Shown here: in pieces, positions 26,006-34,721 of the stretch
Layout: every line of letters starts with the position of its first letter
Position numbering within the stretch: position 1 is the stretch's first letter
Assembly (NCBI RefSeq): GCF_002270415.1
Contig: NZ_NNRI01000001.1
Location: 124,001 to 188,000, forward strand
DNA length: 64,000 bases
Source of the DNA: Mesorhizobium sophorae
GTDB lineage: Bacteria > Pseudomonadota > Alphaproteobacteria > Rhizobiales > Rhizobiaceae
Reading direction: 5' to 3'
Translations under genes and position numbers: made by a program
The notes under the pieces: generated by a model
What the model saw: the letters and a program-made list of their open reading frames with translations, nothing else
Databases searched by the model: none
What the model was told of the DNA's origin: nothing

Positions 26006-27616
26006 TTATTCGGCAGGCTGCAGGGAGGGTGCGGAGCCCGGCATCGGCTCTTCCGCGCGCTGGTATCCGAGGATGGTCATGGTGATGTTCCAGGCCATGA
26101 TCAGGGCACCGGAGAGGTACATGGCCCCGCCGATCGCGCGCATGACATAATAGGGGTGCATGGCGGCGACGGTTTCGGCGAAGGAGTAGACCAGGAAGCC
26201 TTGCTCGTCGTATTCGCGCCACATCAGGCCCTGCATGATGCCGGACACCCACATCACCGCCGCGTAGACGACGATGCCGAGCGTCGCCAGCCAGAAATGC
26301 CATGTGACCAGCCGCAGCGAGTAGAGGCGTTCACGGTTCCAGAGCTTCGGCACCATGTAGTAGATCGCGCCGAACGAGATCATGCCGACCCAGCCGAGCG
26401 CACCGGAATGGACGTGGCCGATGGTCCAGTCGGTATAGTGCGACAGCGAGTTGACCGTCTTGATCGACATCATCGGCCCCTCGAAGGTCGACATGCCGTA
26501 GAAGGCGATGGCCATCACCATCATGCGGATGATCGGATCGGTGCGGAGCTTGTCCCAGGCGCCCGACAGCGTCATCAGCCCGTTGATCATGCCGCCCCAT
26601 GACGGCATCCACAGCATGATCGAGAACACCATGCCGAGCGTCTGCGCCCAGTCGGGCAGGGCGGTGTAGTGCAGGTGATGCGGACCGGCCCAGATGTAGA
26701 GGAAGATGATCGCCCAGAAATGGATGATCGACAGCCGGTAGGAGTAGACCGGCCGGTTCGCCTGCTTGGGTACGAAGTAATACATCATGCCGAGGAACCC
26801 GGCGGTCAGGAAGAAGCCGACGGCGTTGTGGCCGTACCACCACTGCGTCAGCGCGTCCTGCACCCCGGAAAAGGCGGAATAGCTCTTGGAGCCCAGGAAG
26901 GAGGCCGGCATCGACAGGTTGTTGACCACATGCAGCATCGCGATGGTCACGATGAAGGACAGGTAAAACCAGTTGGCGACGTAGATATGCGATTCCTTGC
27001 GCTTCAGGATCGTGCCGAGGAACAGGACGAGATAGGCGACCCAGACGATGGTCAGCCAGATGTCCACATACCATTCGGGTTCGGCGTATTCGCGGCTCTC
27101 GGTGATGCCGAGCAGATAGCCGGTCGCCGCCATGACGATGAAGAGTTGGTAACCCCAGAACACGAACCAGGCGAGATCGCCGCCGAACAACCTCGCGCGG
27201 CAGGTGCGCTGCACGACATACAGGGACGTGCAAAGCAGCGCGTTGCCGCCGAAAGCGAAGACCACGCCCGACGTATGCAGCGGCCGCAAACGGCCGAAAT
27301 TGAACCAGGGCTGGATGTTGAGATCGGGGTAGGCGAGCTGCAGCGCGATGACCACGCCGACCAGCATGCCGACGATGCCCCAGAACATGGTGGCGATGGC
27401 GCCGTAACGGACTGGCCCATCCATGTAAGCGGATGCGTCGATGGGAGCGGCAGCTTCAAAGCTCGTGTTGCGGATAAGCACGGCGACAAAACCGAGCAGC
27501 ACAAAAAACAGCACCCACATGTGCTGCCGGAAGGGCTCGTCCACACCGAAGCCAGCGGCCACCAGAGCCGCAAATGTAAAAAGGGCCAAAGCGAAGATTT
27601 GTGTGCCGAATTTCAT
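26006..27616 (-). CDS. fixN: FixN/CcoN catalytic subunit of cbb3 oxidase
   Basis: A 536-residue haem-copper oxidase subunit with about twelve to fourteen helices. It carries the ligand-histidine contexts [26 protein letters not shown] and [13 protein letters not shown], and the low-spin/high-spin region [13 protein letters not shown]. cbb3 oxidase respires at nanomolar O2. It heads fixNOQP; a FixK box lies about 87 bp upstream. Confidence 0.97.
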   Translation of the reverse strand: MKFGTQIFALALFTFAALVAAGFGVDEPFRQHMWVLFFVLLGFVAVLIRNTSFEAAAPIDASAYMDGPVRYGAIATMFWGIVGMLVGVVIALQLAYPDLNIQPWFNFGRLRPLHTSGVVFAFGGNALLCTSLYVVQRTCRARLFGGDLAWFVFWGYQLFIVMAATGYLLGITESREYAEPEWYVDIWLTIVWVAYLVLFLGTILKRKESHIYVANWFYLSFIVTIAMLHVVNNLSMPASFLGSKSYSAFSGVQDALTQWWYGHNAVGFFLTAGFLGMMYYFVPKQANRPVYSYRLSIIHFWAIIFLYIWAGPHHLHYTALPDWAQTLGMVFSIMLWMPSWGGMINGLMTLSGAWDKLRTDPIIRMMVMAIAFYGMSTFEGPMMSIKTVNSLSHYTDWTIGHVHSGALGWVGMISFGAIYYMVPKLWNRERLYSLRLVTWHFWLATLGIVVYAAVMWVSGIMQGLMWREYDEQGFLVYSFAETVAAMHPYYVMRAIGGAMYLSGALIMAWNITMTILGYQRAEEPMPGSAPSLQPAE

Positions 27617-27696
27617 GACATGTCCCCGACCTCGGATTCCGATGCGCGGACGCCAATCCGCCTGGACACCAATTCCTCAGCCGCGTTGTCACCGCC

Positions 27697-27710
27697 TTGA
27701 TCCATGTCAA
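27697..27710. promoter_or_regulatory. FixK/Fnr box between fixN and the hemerythrin gene
   Basis: TTGATCCATGTCAA matches TTGA-N6-TCAA and is centred about 87 bp before fixN. The first ATG of the divergent hemerythrin reading frame (27704) lies inside the box, so it may serve both directions or the hemerythrin may start later. Confidence 0.82.
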
Positions 27711-28286
27711 AGCTCAGCGCTTTCGGATTGGGCAGCGTGGTCTTGCAAACCAACCGGGGGCTGCCGTTGAGCCAGACGAAAGGATCGGGAACGTCGCTGT
27801 TCGCAGCAGGCGATGAAAATCCCGCACCAGCCGATCGATCCTGCAGAGAAGCGGTCCCGGCCGCGGTGATGAAGCGCGCGCACAGGGAAAAGCTGCAGCT
27901 CTGCGATGCCCTGGAGAGAATTGCAGACGCCTTGCCCAGCGTCGATCGTCTGAAATGTCTCGGCACGGCCAACGCGATCGTTCCGTTGCTGCGCAACATT
28001 CATCGATACGAAGAGACGGTCATCTTTCCCGCCTACGATGCCGCTTTGACCGGCGGCGGTGCGAACCTTGCCTCAACCCGGCGATTGCGGGCCGAACATG
28101 TGGAAGACGAATGCTTTGCCAGTGAGGTGACCGAAATATTATTGGCCATCGGTCATGGTGAGACAGTCGAGAACCCCGAAACCATCGGCTTCATGTTGCG
28201 CGGGCCTGTTCGAGAACTTGCGGCGGCACATCGCGTTTGAACGTGAGCACGTCCTGCCGATGATCGGGATCGTCGACCGGGACTAG
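27704..28286 (+). pseudogene. Hemerythrin-domain protein with a C-terminal frameshift
   Basis: A hemerythrin-like four-helix protein of the type that binds O2 or NO through His/Glu di-iron ligands. AHREKLQLCDALE, LLRNIHRYEETVIFPAYDA and RRLRAEHVEDECF carry His/Glu typical of the fold. Near 28200 (GCGGGCC) the frame breaks; in the next frame the expected end LFENLRRHIAFEREHVLPMI is found, so one extra base (most simply a G) has been inserted. The start is uncertain: ATG 27704 lies inside the FixK box, and ATG 27866 is another option. Confidence 0.75.
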
Positions 28287-28400
28287 AGCATGATGCCGAA
28301 AAGTGTGAGGCGGTTTTCGGTCGAAATCATGCTCTATCGCTTTTGATTTAGAGGCGGATTCAGCTTTCAGGTCGATTCGACCTGAAATCATCCGGCTCTA
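28284..28400. repeat. Rhizobial palindromic intergenic repeat
   Basis: A 117-bp stretch between the hemerythrin and fnrN stops. It contains the palindrome AGAGCATGATGCCG...CGAAATCATGCTCT (about 28286-28335) and a second arm pair ending in GCTCTAG. It resembles the repeat at 18676-18780 and the widespread AGAGCATGAT element of Mesorhizobium. A terminating role for the two convergent genes is plausible. Confidence 0.7.
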
Positions 28401-29126
28401 GGCGCCAGAGCGGCTCGCCAACCGGGTGAGGCTGTCCACCGTCACATGCCGATTGTTGTCGATCCGGATCACGGCGTCTGTCCGCAGCCGGGTCAATTGG
28501 CGGCTCACCGTTTCGATCGTCAGGCCGAGGAAGTCGGCGATGTCTGCGCGCGTGAGCGGCAGGTCGAAGCTCGTCGCGTTGGTGGCTGGATCGAGCGTGG
28601 GATCGATGTTTCTGGCAATCATCAGCAGAAAGCTCGCCACTTTTTCCGCAGCGGTCTTGCGTCCCAGCGTCACCATCCAGTCGCGTGCCTCGTCGAGTTC
28701 GTTCAGTGTTTGCTTGAGCAGGCGATGCTCGAGCTCCGGCGATTGCTTCATCATCCGTTCGATCGCCGTCTTCGGAAACGAGCAAAGGGAGACAGCAGTC
28801 GCCGCTTCCGCGTTGATCTCGCTTTCCATCTTGAAAGGTCGTCCCAGAAAGTCCGGCGCGAACTGGAGGCCGACGATCTGCTGGCGTCCGTCCGAAAGGC
28901 TCTTCGTCAGCTTCACCACCCCGGAAAGCACGTTCGAGTAGCTGTCGACGGTTTCGGCGTCGCCGATCAGTTCGCTGCCCGGCTCGACACTGTGCCTTGA
29001 CGAGGTCTTGGCGAGCCCAACCAATTGGTCGGGGTCGAGGGCACCGCAAACGCCGCGATGCCTTGCCTCGCATGATTGGCAAAGCACAGGAATGCCGGCG
29101 CTATGAATATCCTCACGCACTGTCAT
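28398..29126 (-). CDS. fnrN: FnrN, oxygen-sensing Crp/Fnr regulator
   Basis: A 242-residue Fnr protein. The N-terminal CQSCEARHRGVC plus a later Cys (SLCSFPK) give the four [4Fe-4S] ligands, so it senses O2 directly. The recognition helix region is DIADFLGLTIETVSRQLTRL (E..SR), matching TTGA half-sites. The FixK/Fnr box at 29213-29226 between it and hemN would allow autoregulation; a start at ATG 29126 then leaves a normal leader. ATG 29174 with AAGGCG upstream is an alternative. Confidence 0.93.
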   Translation of the reverse strand: MTVREDIHSAGIPVLCQSCEARHRGVCGALDPDQLVGLAKTSSRHSVEPGSELIGDAETVDSYSNVLSGVVKLTKSLSDGRQQIVGLQFAPDFLGRPFKMESEINAEAATAVSLCSFPKTAIERMMKQSPELEHRLLKQTLNELDEARDWMVTLGRKTAAEKVASFLLMIARNIDPTLDPATNATSFDLPLTRADIADFLGLTIETVSRQLTRLRTDAVIRIDNNRHVTVDSLTRLASRSGA

Positions 29127-29212
29127 CACGATCGTCCGAGGATCCAGAGTATCGGCAAAATAGCATCGGCCCATTGAAAACGCCTTGTGGCAGTTTGTCC
29201 GGTGCAAGGGCT

Positions 29213-29226
29213 TTGACCGAAATCAA
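29213..29226. promoter_or_regulatory. FixK/Fnr box between divergent fnrN and hemN
   Basis: TTGACCGAAATCAA matches TTGA-N6-TCAA. It is centred about 65 bp before hemN (class II distance to a start site about 24 bp upstream of the gene) and about 93 bp before fnrN. Confidence 0.8.
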
Positions 29227-29284
29227 GGCATTGGCGTCCCGTCGCGGCCATTTTCCTGGCCATGCAAACACAAGGGATGGCGAC

Positions 29285-30634
29285 ATGCGACCGGAACTAG
29301 CTGCCAGGCTTGGCGAGAACGTGCCGCGCTACACGAGCTATCCGACTGCGCCGCATTTCCATCCGGGGGTCGATGCCACTGTCTGTCGAGGCTGGCTGGA
29401 GGCGCTCGGGAATGGCGATGAGATTTCCCTCTATCTGCATATTCCCTACTGCGACAGGCTCTGCTGGTTCTGCGCCTGCCACACAAAGCAGACACGTCAC
29501 TATGACCCGGTAGCGGCCTATCTCCGCTCTTTGCATGCCGAGATCGCCACTATCGCCCGCATTATCGGTGGCAAGGCCGAGGTGCGCGCGGTCCACTTCG
29601 GTGGCGGCTCTCCGACGATGCTGAAGCCCGAGGACATGGTGGAGCTGGGGAAAGCATTGCGGGCCAGCTTCGATTTTCTTCCGGACGCCAAGATCAGCGT
29701 CGAAATCGATCCCAATGATATGGATGACGCCCGCCTCGATGCGCTTGCCGAGATCGGCATGACCCGGGCGAGCCTCGGCGTCCAGGATTTCGACCCGAAG
29801 GTGCAAAAGGCAATTAACCGCGAGCAGAGCTTTTTGCAGACCAAAACGGTCGTCGACGGCGTTCGCACGCGCGGCGTCGAATCGGTCAATCTGGACCTGC
29901 TCTACGGCCTGCCGCACCAGACCAGGGAGAGCGTGTCCTCCACCGTCGCGCAGGCATTGACCCTGGAACCGGACCGGATGGCATTGTTTGGCTACGCGCA
30001 TGTGCCCTGGTTCAAGAAGCATCAGACGATGATCGACGAGGCATGGTTGCCGGGTCCGGCGGAGCGGTTTGCTCAATCACAGCTGGCCGCTTGTCTTATG
30101 CTGAACGCGGGATATGAAGCCGTCGGCTTCGACCATTTCGCCAAGCCCAACGATGCGTTGGCCGTAGCAGCCCGAACCGGCTGCTTGCGCCGCAATTTCC
30201 AAGGCTACACGGAGGATCGCTGCGAAACACTGATCGGCCTCGGCCCATCATCCATCAGTCAATTTCGCCAAGGCTATGCGCAGAACATGCCGTCGACCGC
30301 GGAGTATGGGCGCATGGTCTCAGACGGTGGGCTGGCGGCTGTCCGCGGTATCGCATTTTCCGACGACGACCGTGTTCGCGGCTGGATCATCGAGAGGCTG
30401 ATGTGCAACTTCGCCTTCTCGGCGATCGAGCTGGTGGAGCGCTTTGGCCAAGCCGGCCAAAGACTTCTGCTCAAGGCAAGTGCCACTGCTCTTGATGGTC
30501 CTGCGCGATTGCTCGAACTCGATGGCGACAGCTTCGTCGTGCCGGCGGAAAGTCGCCCCTTTGTGAGAAGCATTGCGGCGAAGTTCGACAAATATCTTGA
30601 AGCCGGCAAGGCCAGGCATTCGGTAGCGGTCTGA
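29285..30634 (+). CDS. hemN: Oxygen-independent coproporphyrinogen III dehydrogenase
   Basis: A 449-residue radical SAM enzyme that oxidatively decarboxylates coproporphyrinogen III to protoporphyrinogen IX without O2, for haem synthesis. The cluster motif is YCDRLCWFCACHTK (CxxxCxxC plus C), and VHFGGGSPTML and SLGVQDFDPKVQKAINR are HemN signatures. The frame extends upstream to 28997; ATG 29285 starts the conserved MRPELAARLGENVPRYTSYP. The box at 29213-29226 makes it Fnr/FixK-dependent and supplies haem for cbb3. Confidence 0.95.
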   Translation: MRPELAARLGENVPRYTSYPTAPHFHPGVDATVCRGWLEALGNGDEISLYLHIPYCDRLCWFCACHTKQTRHYDPVAAYLRSLHAEIATIARIIGGKAEVRAVHFGGGSPTMLKPEDMVELGKALRASFDFLPDAKISVEIDPNDMDDARLDALAEIGMTRASLGVQDFDPKVQKAINREQSFLQTKTVVDGVRTRGVESVNLDLLYGLPHQTRESVSSTVAQALTLEPDRMALFGYAHVPWFKKHQTMIDEAWLPGPAERFAQSQLAACLMLNAGYEAVGFDHFAKPNDALAVAARTGCLRRNFQGYTEDRCETLIGLGPSSISQFRQGYAQNMPSTAEYGRMVSDGGLAAVRGIAFSDDDRVRGWIIERLMCNFAFSAIELVERFGQAGQRLLLKASATALDGPARLLELDGDSFVVPAESRPFVRSIAAKFDKYLEAGKARHSVAV

Positions 30635-30646
30635 GCGTCCACCCGG

Positions 30647-31078
30647 TCAAAAGTGCTCGCCAGCCCTGAACGGGCCGATGCGTGTTCCGGCCGCGATGAG
30701 ATAGGCGGTCGACCAGCCGAGCAGAAGAAAGCCGTTTACGCCTTCCAGCGCCGCCAGCACGCGCCAGTTATGGGCCGGCACCACGTCGCCATAGCCGACG
30801 GTCGAAAAGGTGATGGTGGAAAAGTAGAGCGCGGTCTCAAAGTCGGGCAGGACGCCGAGCAGGCGGTACACGCCTGCCCACAACCAGACCTCGGCCGTCA
30901 TGACGGCAAAAAGGCCCATCACCACGCTGATCATTGCAATGACCCGGCTTCGTCGACCATGCATGCGAAATCGCGCCACCAGATGTCCCATCGCACGGGT
31001 GACGGCAATGAGGCCGAAGGTGTGAATGACGACCGTCAGGCTTATGACGATCGTGCCGACGAAGAGGTTGAGAGCCAT
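30647..31078 (-). CDS. Two-helix potassium channel family protein
   Basis: A 143-residue membrane protein with a pore loop STITFSTVGYGDVVP bearing the K+-selectivity filter TVGYGD between hydrophobic helices (FVGTIVISLTVVIHTFGLI and VNGFLLLGWSTAYLIA). No C-terminal RCK domain is present, so gating is unknown. It is convergent with hemN, 12 bp apart. A TTG-N8-CAA box lies 41 bp upstream (31113-31126), so it may be oxygen-regulated. Confidence 0.82.
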   Translation of the reverse strand: MALNLFVGTIVISLTVVIHTFGLIAVTRAMGHLVARFRMHGRRSRVIAMISVVMGLFAVMTAEVWLWAGVYRLLGVLPDFETALYFSTITFSTVGYGDVVPAHNWRVLAALEGVNGFLLLGWSTAYLIAAGTRIGPFRAGEHF

Positions 31079-31112
31079 GCGAGGAAACTAGGAGCCGCGA
31101 GGGACGCTTTCC

Positions 31113-31126
31113 TTGCGTAAAATCAA
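31113..31126 (-). promoter_or_regulatory. FixK/Fnr-like box before the K+ channel gene
   Basis: TTGCGTAAAATCAA fits TTG-N8-CAA, one base from TTGA-N6-TCAA, and is centred about 41 bp before the start at 31078. Confidence 0.5.
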
Positions 31127-31182
31127 ACCTGGCGCTGGCCTTTCGAGCCTTGAAGCAATCGGTCGGGTTTCGCCAAGTTCGC

Positions 31183-31632
31183 CTATTGGCCTGCGCCTGG
31201 CGCGGCGGGACCAAGGCGAAAGAACATCGCCAGTTTCAGGCTTGCCGCGATCCGCTCGGCCCTGTCGACAAACACTGCCGCCGTTTCCGGGGCGAAGAGT
31301 TCGGCCGACGTCTGGCCGAAGAGGGCCTGCCAGATATCGAAATCGGCTTCGGTGACATCCTTGAGTTTGAGGTGCGCCGGCACCGGGCGTCCGTGATAGT
31401 CGCCGCTCTTGAGGATGACAGAACACCAGAAGTCCGTCATTTTCTCGAGATGAGGCTCCCAATCCCCGGTGATTTCGCGCGCGAAAATCGGACCGAGACG
31501 CTCGTTCTGTCTGACCTTTGCATAGAATTCGCGGACCAGTTTCCCGATGGAAGTTCGATCAACGCCGCTATGGTTCAGAGCCTGTTCCGCGACAGGACGT
31601 GCCCGGTCAACCGGAGCGGATTTTGAAGTCAT
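31183..31632 (-). CDS. Truncated haemoglobin, group III type
   Basis: A 149-residue globin-like protein (VREFYAKVRQNERLGPIFA, DWEPHLEKMTDFWCSV, HLKLKDVTEADFDIWQALF). The proximal His is probably that in PVPAHLKL. Group III haemoglobins bind O2 or NO, and its position fused by an ATGA overlap to nirV, below nirK, suggests NO handling during denitrification. Length and motifs fit the family. Confidence 0.82.
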   Translation of the reverse strand: MTSKSAPVDRARPVAEQALNHSGVDRTSIGKLVREFYAKVRQNERLGPIFAREITGDWEPHLEKMTDFWCSVILKSGDYHGRPVPAHLKLKDVTEADFDIWQALFGQTSAELFAPETAAVFVDRAERIAASLKLAMFFRLGPAAPGAGQ

Positions 31633-32576
31633 TCGTGCACTCTTGATTCTGCTGCAGTCAGGGTCAATCCCAAGCTGCGAATGGTAGTTTGAAAGAAACC
31701 TGTCCGGTCGCGTACAAGCCGGAAACCCAGATTGTCGGGCGGCGTTCCTACGGCGCAGCCGCCGCTCTTACCGTCCCGAATGAAGTTCGACATATAGGTG
31801 CGGTGGAAGCCCTCCACAGCGTGCACTCCACAATTGTCGATCGAACTCGCGGTGCGCTTTCCGTCGCTGCCTATCGTGGCGTGCGAATAACATGTCGAGG
31901 TCCATTCCCAGACATTGCCTGCAATGTCCGACAGGCCCTTTGAATTGGTTCCGAAGGCGCCTTGAGCTCTCGGCTCGGGATCAGGTTTGCGTCCGAGCGC
32001 AGCCTCCTGGCGATACTGTGTCAGCCAGCGTCGCGCCGGGTTGTTCGGGTCGCTTTCGCCACCGTCGATGTCACCTTTGAACCGCTCGCCGGCGGCGTAA
32101 GCCCACTCCACATCCGTGGGCAACCGCCATGCCTCGCCTGTGCGGGCTGACAGCCAGGTCGCATAGGCTTCGGCATCGATGTGGCTGACGCCGGTGACCG
32201 GCACGTTGCCGATCTTGCGCGAGTCGGCGGGCTTGCAGGCACCGTCCGCCACGCAAAGTCCATAGTCCGACACGCTTACCTGGTATTTCATGATTTCCAA
32301 TGGCGCATCGATGGTTTCCTGCACCACAGGCGCTGCGACGGTATGGTTCTGCTTGAGGAATTCGCCGGGCTGTGGGTGCTCGAACGAACCGGGCCCCAGG
32401 ACCACAAGTTCGCTCACGGCGACAGGTGGCGGGAATTCCAATGAAGCCCTGTCGAGCGCATGGGTTATGCCCAAGCCGATCAGTGCGGCAGCCGCAGTTG
32501 TTCCGAATGTGAAGACAGGATCGAAGGGCATGGCACCAAGTCCGGCCGCACGTGCAACCTGTTGGCTCCGCCGCAA
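31629..32576 (-). CDS. nirV: NirV, formylglycine-generating-enzyme-like protein
   Basis: A 315-residue protein with an N-terminal hydrophobic segment (TTAAAALIGLGIT) and an FGE-sulfatase/SUMF1 domain (MKYQVSVSDYGLCV, GVSHIDAEAYATWLSARTGE, WRLPTDVEWAYAAG, GNVWEWTSTCYS, NLGFRLVRD). NirV lies beside nirK in many rhizobia, but its substrate is unknown; it is not essential for NirK activity in reported strains. It follows nirK by 27 bp and overlaps the haemoglobin gene by four. Confidence 0.9.
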   Translation of the reverse strand: MRRSQQVARAAGLGAMPFDPVFTFGTTAAAALIGLGITHALDRASLEFPPPVAVSELVVLGPGSFEHPQPGEFLKQNHTVAAPVVQETIDAPLEIMKYQVSVSDYGLCVADGACKPADSRKIGNVPVTGVSHIDAEAYATWLSARTGEAWRLPTDVEWAYAAGERFKGDIDGGESDPNNPARRWLTQYRQEAALGRKPDPEPRAQGAFGTNSKGLSDIAGNVWEWTSTCYSHATIGSDGKRTASSIDNCGVHAVEGFHRTYMSNFIRDGKSGGCAVGTPPDNLGFRLVRDRTGFFQTTIRSLGLTLTAAESRVHE

Positions 32577-32603
32577 GGTTGCACTGAAGATCGGATCTCC
32601 CGT

Positions 32604-33713
32604 TTACGAGGCGATCGGCTTGGGTGCTTCGACCTGCATCATCAGATCGTCGTCCCAGGTTCCGTCGACGACAAAGTGCGCGGTTGCGCCAAGTTCCACC
32701 GCCTCGATCAGATTGTGGTTCACATACGCGTAGATGCCTGGCTGCCGGAACGTGTAGAGCGCCGACCCAGCCGACCCGCCGCGGATGAACCAAGTTTCCA
32801 GGTCCTTGGCCGGAGGGTTGGCGAACTTGCCCTGTTCCCAGACAAAGTCGCCATGGCCGCCGATCAGGTGCGGGCGTGTGTCACGATTGGCCTGCGAATG
32901 AACGATCAGTATCGTTTCGCCGACCTTCGCCCTCATCGCGTTGTCGCCAGTCAGCGATCCCGCCTTGCCGTTGAACACGACATGGGTGGGGATCAACCCG
33001 CGCATGACCTTGACCGTATCATCGTAATTGTCGCCGGCGGTTTCGTATTTCTTGAATTTCCCCTGCTCGTCGCGGGGGACGTAGAAATCGTTCTCGCCGA
33101 TGTAGAAGATGCGGTCATAGCGAACGGGCTTGCCCTTGTCGTCCTTGAGGCCGTCGCGCGGCAGTATCATCACTGCTCCGCTCATCCCCGACACGACATG
33201 CCACGGGATCATCGCGCCACCAGGCGCACAGTGGTAGACGAAGGTCCCCGTACGCGTCGCCTTGAAGCGCAGCGTGACCTGTTCGCCAGGATTGACCAGG
33301 GTCAGGCCGCCGCCGCCAAGCGCGCCGGTGGCGGCGTGGAAATCGATATTATGGGCAAGCGTATTGGTCTCGGGATTGATCAGCGTCAGTTCGATATAGT
33401 CGTCTTGATGTACGACCATCAGAGGGCCCGGAATCGAGCCGTTGTAGGTCATCGCATTGAGCTGCGTGCCGTCGGCATCGATGATCATCGGCTTCTCCTC
33501 GATCGTCATGGTGAATTCGACGACCTTTGGACCGCCCTTGGCCACTTGGTCATGGGCGTGGACGAACGGCGGCGCGACGAGGGTGACCTTTTCGCGCGGT
33601 AGACTTGCAACTTCGGCTGCACTTGCCACAACCGGCATTGCAACAACGGCCGCGGCTGCGGCCGCGGTAAGGACAGAACCTAACAAAGCTTCTCGTCTCG
33701 TAAGCATTTCCAT
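32604..33713 (-). CDS. nirK: Copper-containing nitrite reductase
   Basis: A 369-residue periplasmic class I CuNIR that reduces nitrite to NO. A twin-arginine-like/secretory start ([20 protein letters not shown]) precedes the two cupredoxin domains. Copper ligands are visible in [12 protein letters not shown] (type 1 and 2 His), [18 protein letters not shown] (His, Cys, His, Met) and the later HGDFVWE region. The NnrR-type box at 33769-33782 precedes it. It gives NO, so a nor operon should exist outside the window. Confidence 0.96.
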   Translation of the reverse strand: MEMLTRREALLGSVLTAAAAAAVVAMPVVASAAEVASLPREKVTLVAPPFVHAHDQVAKGGPKVVEFTMTIEEKPMIIDADGTQLNAMTYNGSIPGPLMVVHQDDYIELTLINPETNTLAHNIDFHAATGALGGGGLTLVNPGEQVTLRFKATRTGTFVYHCAPGGAMIPWHVVSGMSGAVMILPRDGLKDDKGKPVRYDRIFYIGENDFYVPRDEQGKFKKYETAGDNYDDTVKVMRGLIPTHVVFNGKAGSLTGDNAMRAKVGETILIVHSQANRDTRPHLIGGHGDFVWEQGKFANPPAKDLETWFIRGGSAGSALYTFRQPGIYAYVNHNLIEAVELGATAHFVVDGTWDDDLMMQVEAPKPIAS

Positions 33714-33768
33714 CTCCTTTGTTCACCGATCTGATGCGCTAAGAATAGTCTGCTCGCGGGCCACGTCT

Positions 33769-33782
33769 TTGCGCTGGCGCAA
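33769..33782 (-). promoter_or_regulatory. NnrR-type box upstream of nirK
   Basis: TTGCGCTGGCGCAA has perfect TTGCGC/GCGCAA arms. It is identical to the site at 34549-34562 and is centred 62 bp before nirK. The central bases differ from the TTGA..TCAA FixK boxes, as expected for NnrR. Confidence 0.85.
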
Positions 33783-33947
33783 ATCCGATTTCATTTGTTG
33801 CGTTGCTCGATTGATTGGGTGGAGCAGCCGAGCCCGGCCGGCCGAGGTTCACTGACTGCCAGCTCCAGATCAGCAACCTTGGATAAGGCAACCGCTGGGG
33901 ACGGGAGGATCGTGTCGCGGACTGCCAATCGTGACCCATATGAAATA

Positions 33948-33983
33948 GGCCGGACCAGACCGCTCCCCCCGGTCTGTCCGGCC
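33948..33983 (-). terminator. Terminator-like hairpin after pseudoazurin
   Basis: GGCCGGACCAGACCG pairs with CGGTCTGTCCGGCC across a C-rich loop, with one unpaired base. On the minus strand it is followed by TATTTCAT, 45 bp past the pseudoazurin stop. Confidence 0.6.
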
Positions 33984-34027
33984 TCTGCCTCCGGAAGATC
34001 GTCAACCGGAGGGCATCCTGGAAAAAC

Positions 34028-34474
34028 TCAGTTGGAAGCAGTCTTGGTCGCTTCGGCAAACAGTTCGGCAAATACGGTTTTGGCTTTGCCGACCTGCTTG
34101 ACGGCCTGCGCCGCTTCCAGGTTGGCGGGCTTGCCGACCACGATCAGCGCAACCATGCCCATGCCGTAATGTGGAGCGCACTTGACGCCATAGACGCCCT
34201 CCTTGGTGAGGCTCACGATTACTTCTTCGCTGGGCTTCCCTTTGAAAGCTTCAGCCCCGTCCGGGATCATTCCTTTGATGCTCTCGGCATTGTGGGATTT
34301 GTCGGTCGGCACAAATTTGATCGTGTCTCCGGGCACGGCCCGAACAAAGGCGGGCTGGAAGACCATCGAACCTTTCTCGCCCTTGTTCAGCATCTGCACG
34401 ACGTGTTCTTCAGCATTCGCGGCACCGGCGACGGAGAGCAGGGCGATGGCCGCGGCGATCAGTGGCAGTTTCAT
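34028..34474 (-). CDS. Pseudoazurin, periplasmic copper electron carrier
   Basis: A 148-residue blue copper protein with a signal peptide ([21 protein letters not shown]). Type 1 ligands are His in DKSHNAES and Cys/His/Met in [13 protein letters not shown]. It is the usual electron donor to NirK. An NnrR box identical to that of nirK lies at 34549-34562, about 80 bp upstream. The C-terminal AEATKTASN is short. Confidence 0.93.
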   Translation of the reverse strand: MKLPLIAAAIALLSVAGAANAEEHVVQMLNKGEKGSMVFQPAFVRAVPGDTIKFVPTDKSHNAESIKGMIPDGAEAFKGKPSEEVIVSLTKEGVYGVKCAPHYGMGMVALIVVGKPANLEAAQAVKQVGKAKTVFAELFAEATKTASN

Positions 34475-34548
34475 TTGGAAATCCTTTTCTTGAGTTCGTC
34501 ACGGCTTCAACCGTTGCCTTCTTCTAGGTCATCAGGCGGCTTGGCGAT

Positions 34549-34562
34549 TTGCGCTGGCGCAA
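34549..34562 (-). promoter_or_regulatory. NnrR-type box upstream of pseudoazurin
   Basis: TTGCGCTGGCGCAA is identical over all 14 bases to the nirK site, centred about 81 bp before the pseudoazurin start. Confidence 0.85.
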
Positions 34563-34721
34563 ACTCATGAGCAAAAACATCCTTGGAGCTTCTCGTTTGG
34601 CGTGACGCGTGGACGAGAGCCAAAGCATGCGCCCCTTGCCCCGCATCAGTCGCCGTGAGAACACTCTTTGGCAGACCGGCTTGGATGCATTGGCCGCGGT
34701 CAAATTCGGGAGGGGACAGGG

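Larger units (their letters stand above)
33714..34027. other. Intergenic region between nirK and pseudoazurin
   Basis: 314 bp with the NnrR box of nirK and the hairpin at 33948-33983. No convincing gene is present. Confidence 0.6.

Noticed and set aside
30647..31078. K+ channel as part of a Kef/TrkA efflux system
   Set aside because: No RCK or antiporter domain is present, only a two-helix pore.
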